Shown piece by piece: positions 62,126-64,000 of a stretch of 64,000 bases of DNA. The stretch lies in contig NZ_JYDE01000020.1 of assembly GCF_003263515.1 (NCBI RefSeq), positions 124,001 to 188,000 on the forward strand, in the 5' to 3' direction. The position numbers and the translations under genes were made by a program. Positions within the stretch are counted from its first letter, which is position 1. Each line of letters starts with the position of its first letter. This DNA comes from Rahnella inusitata (lineage in GTDB: Bacteria; Pseudomonadota; Gammaproteobacteria; Enterobacterales; Enterobacteriaceae). The notes under the pieces were generated by a model that saw only the letters and a list, made by a program, of their open reading frames with translations, was not told the origin of the DNA and did not search any database.

Positions 62126-63136
62126 TTATAATCCGCGTTTTTCCATTAACACCGCCAGATCAACCAGACGGTTGGAGAATCCCCATTCGTTGTCATACCA
62201 GGCCAGAATCTTCACCAGTTTTCCGCCAATAACTAAGGTAGAAAGGCCGTCGATAATGGACGAGCGTGGATCACCACGATAATCACTCGAGACAAGGGGT
62301 TCATCGCTATAGCCCAGAATGCCTTTCAGCGGGCCGGACTCCGCCGCCTGTCGGAATGCCGCGTTGATTTCTTCAACCGTGGCTTCACGTTTCAAATTCA
62401 CAGTCAGGTCGACGATAGAAACCACGGGTACCGGGACACGCAGGGAATAACCGGTCATGCGTCCGGCAAGTTCAGGGATGACTTTCCCGATGGCTTTCGC
62501 CGCTCCGCTGGAATACGGAACAATCGACACTGCCGCTGCACGGGCGCCGCGCAAATCTTTTTCCGGCTGGTCATGCAATGCCTGGCTATTGGTATAAGCA
62601 TGGGTGGTGTTCATCAGGCCATGTTCAATCCCGAAGGTTTGATGAAGAACCTTCGCGGCCGGTGCTAAACCGTTTGTTGTGCAACTGCCGTTACTCACCA
62701 CTTTATGTTTTGCGGGATCATACTGGTCATCATTCACACCCAGCACGATGGTGATATCGTCATCTTTCCCCGGCGCGGAAATAATGACGCGTTTCGCACC
62801 GCCGTGAGTGATATGGACTTCAGCCTTAGCTTTATCCGTGAAGAAACCGGTGGCTTCGATAACGATATCGACGCCGGTACTGCTCCAAGGAATAGCGGCC
62901 GGATCTCTTTCAGAGAATACGCGGATGCTTTTGCCATCGACCAAAAGCTGGCCTTCACCTGCTTCGACGGTGGCGTTCAGCGTGCCGGAAAGGGAATCAT
63001 ATTTAAGAAGATGGGCGAGAGTTTTACTGTCAGTGAGATCATTGATCGCCACCACCTGAAAGTCATCGCGACCGAGAGCAGCGCGCAGGACGTTTCGTCC
63101 GATTCTGCCGAATCCGTTAATACCAACTTTGACCAT
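62126..63136 (-). CDS. Glyceraldehyde-3-phosphate dehydrogenase, type I, variant motif
   Basis: GAPDH of 336 residues. NAD motif MVKVGINGFGRIGRNVLRAA, Asp in INDLTD, catalytic Cys in SNGSCTTNGLAP, catalytic His in NTTHAYTN and the end WYDNEWGFSNRLVDLAVLM. By eye it is nearer to the Firmicute-type GapA (LAHLLKYDSLSG, LKGILGYSDEPLVSSDY) than to enterobacterial GapA, so it is likely a second GAPDH. The usual SCTTNC has Gly in place of the last Cys. ATG 63136 follows AAGGAG; the longer frame is rejected. It follows a GlxA-like regulator gene (78-base gap). Specific role unknown. Confidence 0.9.
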   Translation of the reverse strand: MVKVGINGFGRIGRNVLRAALGRDDFQVVAINDLTDSKTLAHLLKYDSLSGTLNATVEAGEGQLLVDGKSIRVFSERDPAAIPWSSTGVDIVIEATGFFTDKAKAEVHITHGGAKRVIISAPGKDDDITIVLGVNDDQYDPAKHKVVSNGSCTTNGLAPAAKVLHQTFGIEHGLMNTTHAYTNSQALHDQPEKDLRGARAAAVSIVPYSSGAAKAIGKVIPELAGRMTGYSLRVPVPVVSIVDLTVNLKREATVEEINAAFRQAAESGPLKGILGYSDEPLVSSDYRGDPRSSIIDGLSTLVIGGKLVKILAWYDNEWGFSNRLVDLAVLMEKRGL

Positions 63137-63214
63137 GATGCACTCCTTAGTTAGCGGAACTGCATTCAATGTAGTCTTAAGCTGGCGTGGCGTAAATGAC
63201 AAGAAAGAATCAAT

Positions 63215-64000
63215 TTACGCCAACATGCGTGAGCAGAAACGTTCACGGTATTCAGTAGGGGTGAGCTGCAAATTACGCTCGAAAACGCGGCGCAGATTCA
63301 GGCCAGTACCAAAGCCTGTCATGACCGCGATTTGTTCAACGCCGAGAGTGGTTTGTTCAAGCCGCTGTCTGGCCGCATTCAGACGGACTTCCTCGACATA
63401 CTTCGCCGGTGTCATTCCGGTTTCACGAGTAAAGACGCGGGTGAAATTGCGCGGACTCATCGCGACATGCTCTGCCAGTTGTTCCACTGAAAGGTCTGCC
63501 GTGATGTTATCGGGCAGCCAGATCTGAAGGTCTCGGATCGGTCCTTCTGCCGCCTGATTTAACAGATAGCGGCTGAACTGCGCCTGACTGCCGGGCCTGC
63601 GCAGGAACATCACTAAATCCTGTGCCACGTCGCGGGCCAGATTGAAACCATGGTCGTCCTCAACCAAGGCGAGCGTGAGATCAAACCCTGAACTGACACC
63701 GCCTGAGGTCCAGACGGACCCGTCCTGAACATAGATCGGGCCACGTTCGACCAGGATTTGTGGAAATTCTGATTGCAGCGCATCGAGTAAACGCCAGTGT
63801 GTGGTGGCATGCCGTCCGTCGAGCAGGCCAGTTTCCGCCAGCAGCATTGCACCGCCGCAAATGGAAACAATGCGGCCAGCATGGGGCGCAGCCTTTTTTA
63901 TCCACTGGACTACGTCTGAGCCTTCTTCTTTGGTCAGGCCTTTACCAGTGATAAGAATGGTATCGCGTGGAGTGTTTGGATCGAGATCGCACAAGCGGTG
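63215..64000 (-). CDS. GlxA-family AraC regulator with DJ-1/PfpI domain (5' end beyond window)
   Basis: Transcription regulator; 262 codons are visible and the N-terminus lies beyond the window edge. The DJ-1/PfpI domain shows SICGGAMLLAETGLLDGRHA and TSGGVSSGFDLTLALVEDD; the conserved Cys-Gly-Gly (nucleophile elbow) is present. The AraC helix-turn-helix region is DLSVEQLAEHVAMSPRNFTR and ARQRLEQTTLGVEQIAVMTG. Such regulators (FtrA/GlxA/ArgR-like) control amine or amino-acid-derived metabolism. Its target may be the GAPDH gene downstream on the same strand. Only the C-terminal roughly 80 percent can be described. Confidence 0.88.
   Translation of the reverse strand, partial: HRLCDLDPNTPRDTILITGKGLTKEEGSDVVQWIKKAAPHAGRIVSICGGAMLLAETGLLDGRHATTHWRLLDALQSEFPQILVERGPIYVQDGSVWTSGGVSSGFDLTLALVEDDHGFNLARDVAQDLVMFLRRPGSQAQFSRYLLNQAAEGPIRDLQIWLPDNITADLSVEQLAEHVAMSPRNFTRVFTRETGMTPAKYVEEVRLNAARQRLEQTTLGVEQIAVMTGFGTGLNLRRVFERNLQLTPTEYRERFCSRMLA

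Overview
The window is a gene-dense chromosomal segment from a gamma-proteobacterium of the order Enterobacterales. It is most likely Rahnella or a close relative in Yersiniaceae. Many proteins look like direct orthologues of E. coli ones (PntAB, UspE, FNR, YdgH, RNase II, DacD, AzoR, Cbl, SrlAEBDMR). The chromosomal class A beta-lactamase at 35.6-36.5 kb closely resembles the RAHN enzymes of Rahnella as I remember them. No rRNA, tRNA, CRISPR array, complete insertion sequence or prophage is visible.

Layout. 0-6.2 kb: a five-gene peptide/opine-type ABC transporter operon (minus strand, stop/start overlaps throughout) divergent from an M19 membrane dipeptidase. 6.3-12.7 kb: ydgH, pntAB, uspE and fnr, core energy and redox genes, with an FNR box in front of fnr. 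13.0-15.2 kb: a probable glucosyl-3-phosphoglycerate synthase/phosphatase pair for an osmolyte. 15.4-25 kb: apbE, a LysR/azoR pair, a GlgX-type debranching enzyme, a GH18 chitinase without a signal peptide, a 2-hydroxyacid dehydrogenase and cbl. 25-31 kb: rnb, a YdeP-type molybdopterin oxidoreductase and dacD. 31.5-35.2 kb: an AT-rich gene for a 1213-residue FrpC-like RTX protein. 35.2-43.2 kb: a KTSC protein, the beta-lactamase with a divergent AmpR-like regulator, a sulfonate-type binding protein plus flavin monooxygenase, and an iron-siderophore pair with Fur-box-like sites. 43.5-47.6 kb: a redox cassette (medium-chain reductase, NmrA-like, Old Yellow Enzyme, divergent LysR) that looks acquired. 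48.3-52.3 kb: the complete sorbitol operon srlAEBD-srlM-srlR. 52.9-64 kb: small-molecule redox and efflux genes (VOC proteins, 2OG-Fe(II) oxygenase, MarR/MFS/HlyD efflux set, FAD reductase), LprI-like, a second-type GAPDH and a GlxA-like regulator that runs off the window.

Most interesting structures not explained by ordinary genes: (1) two copies (about 24.85-25.03 and 43.29-43.47 kb) of a roughly 180-bp intergenic repeat with a hairpin whose arms co-vary and with frame-breaking indels, so a structured non-coding element; (2) 38-bp Tn3-family-like terminal inverted repeats at 47.87 and 52.81 kb (35/38 identical, opposite orientation) bracketing the srl operon, with a third diverged one at 47.64 kb; (3) the FrpC-like RTX protein, which keeps the self-processing-module sequence but has Ser-Pro where FrpC has its scissile Asp-Pro, and which carries a near-perfect 441-bp-period internal duplication; (4) a GAPDH whose usual SCTTNC motif reads SCTTNG. 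All functional names rest on motif and sequence recognition by eye; no database search was run.
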